This document shows positions 63,338-64,000 of a stretch of 64,000 nucleotides of DNA, one piece after another. Under the pieces are notes generated by a model, which saw only the letters and a list, made by a program, of their open reading frames with translations, had not been told where the DNA came from and made no database searches. Origin of the DNA: Fistulifera solaris (Eukaryota; Bacillariophyta; Bacillariophyceae; Naviculales; Stauroneidaceae); the NCBI GenBank assembly GCA_030295235.1, contig AP026152.1, positions 186,001 through 250,000 of the forward strand, read 5' to 3'. Position numbers and translations under genes: made by a program. Position 1 is the first letter of the stretch. Every line of letters starts with the position of its first letter.

Positions 63338-63395
63338 TCGATTGAAATTAAGTCATTTAAGCAACACAAGCGCAAAACAAAAATCATTTTCTTCG

Positions 63396-64000
63396 ATGAC
63401 AGAAACGTCCGCTGCAATGCCGCGTCGCCCCAACTCGCCCGGCCTTCTCCGCGATTACCACCGCCAGCTTGTGTCTTTCCTTTTTGATGTCGCCGTCATA
63501 CGTCATATCCGCATGTGTGTTCTTAGCGAAAAAGTCTACTTTTTCCGTCTCTGTAACCAGCAGTCTCTTCGCAGTTGCGATAGGTAGTTTTCTGTGGACG
63601 TTTACCGACGGCACTTTTTCGTGGTTCCCTTACTTTGCTCCGCAACGTCCTTATGACGAAGGTGATTTGATCGAAATAGACCCTATCGAGCCCTGTATTA
63701 GCCCCTGTAAAAGAAAAAACCTGGCGTGTTGTCCTCTGTAATTCCATTCGTACGGATCTCAGGAACATTTCCAGCGGTGTGTACGTAAGCTGGCCCAACG
63801 ATGGTCTTGCGAAGTGTCGATTAATTTATTGGAGTCGTCGAACCGAAACGAAATTTCAAATTGTTTTACTGGTTCCAGAACTTACATGCAACGATCGACT
63901 AAAGAAATTTCATGGAAAAATTATGCATTTTTTAAATGAGAACTCTTGCGAGTGGTTTCCGCTTGATACCGTTCACGGACAGTCTCGTCACGGTGAAAGA
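63396..64000 (+). CDS. MscS-like channel protein, copy H (3' end outside window, frame breaks)
   Basis: The last family member, cut by the window edge. It begins MTETSAAMPRRPNSPGLLRD, like copy G (MTETSAA). A frame change near 63478-63486 leads into SFSVSV-type hydrophobic text (SSLFAVAIGSFLWTFTDG) and YFAPQRPYDEGDLIEIDP, the beta-domain entry. A second change at the C-run 63702-63705 leads into EKTWRVVLCNSIRTDLRNIS, VYVSWPNDGLAKCRLIYWSR (the PN..L....I pattern) and IMHFLNENSCEWFPLDTVHG. It lies 24 kb from the main array, separated by unrelated genes. The shared intron site would lie just beyond the window. Confidence 0.68.

Larger units (their letters stand above)
60243..63395. other. 3.15 kb AT-rich region without recognised genes
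   Basis: Between ORC2 and the last MscS-like copy. Visibly AT-rich (especially about 61750-62350), with only short frames on either strand and no conserved wording. It contains an imperfect direct repeat of about 185 bp (62390-62763) and a 17 bp direct repeat near the right end. I see nothing that identifies a transposon. Confidence 0.6.

Overview
The window looks like nuclear DNA of a diatom, most likely a pennate species. The genes are eukaryotic and closely packed on both strands, with short GT-AG introns (about 54 to 167 bp). Several proteins begin with a signal peptide followed by the stramenopile plastid-import signature, a Phe just after the cleavage site (FAFTP, HAFTT, TAFSS, HSFLV, TAFHA). 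One protein (48857-50656) belongs to a family I recognise from memory as expanded in pennate diatoms. No rRNA, tRNA, CRISPR array, retroelement or virus-like element was recognised.

Layout. 1-20.3 kb is mostly housekeeping: RuvB-like 2 (cut by the window edge), plastid aspartate-semialdehyde dehydrogenase, asparaginyl-tRNA synthetase, a Tah18/NDOR1-type diflavin reductase, DNA topoisomerase II, a twin CX9C (CHCHD2/MIX17-like) protein, three unfamiliar proteins, a CBP3/UQCC1 complex III assembly factor with a C-terminal WW domain, a plastid rubredoxin-like protein and branched-chain ketoacid dehydrogenase E1 beta. 20.3-31 kb holds a bZIP factor, a plastid protein of unknown function with a decayed duplicate, a HAD phosphatase, plastid ClpS and a kelch protein. 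24-39 kb (again at 63.4 kb) holds at least eight paralogues of a small MscS-like (MSL-type mechanosensitive channel-like) family. 39.4-50.7 kb holds an mTERF-ankyrin fusion, a CPA1 Na+/H+ exchanger, a TMEM94-like P-type ATPase relative and the diatom family protein. 51-54 kb has two tandem secreted M43-type zinc metalloproteases. 54.4-60.2 kb has a plastid methyltransferase, a small two-exon gene for complex III subunit 8 (QCR8), a peroxisomal enoyl-CoA reductase-like SDR, a fatty acid hydroxylase-family protein and ORC2. 60.2-63.4 kb is AT-rich and without recognised genes.

The most unusual feature is the MscS-like array. All full copies with a visible 3' part share one phase-2 intron position. 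Six copies carry an upstream ORF that begins 70-77 nt before the main start and overlaps it in another frame. Several share a CCATTCACATCA element upstream. Two copies (31.1 and 35.0 kb) have no membrane segment at all.

A caution for any reader: many genes that should be intact carry one-base frame breaks, mostly one base lost from a homopolymer run. This pattern fits residual sequencing error better than decay. The metalloprotease pair is different: both copies change frame in the same direction at the same homologous T-run.
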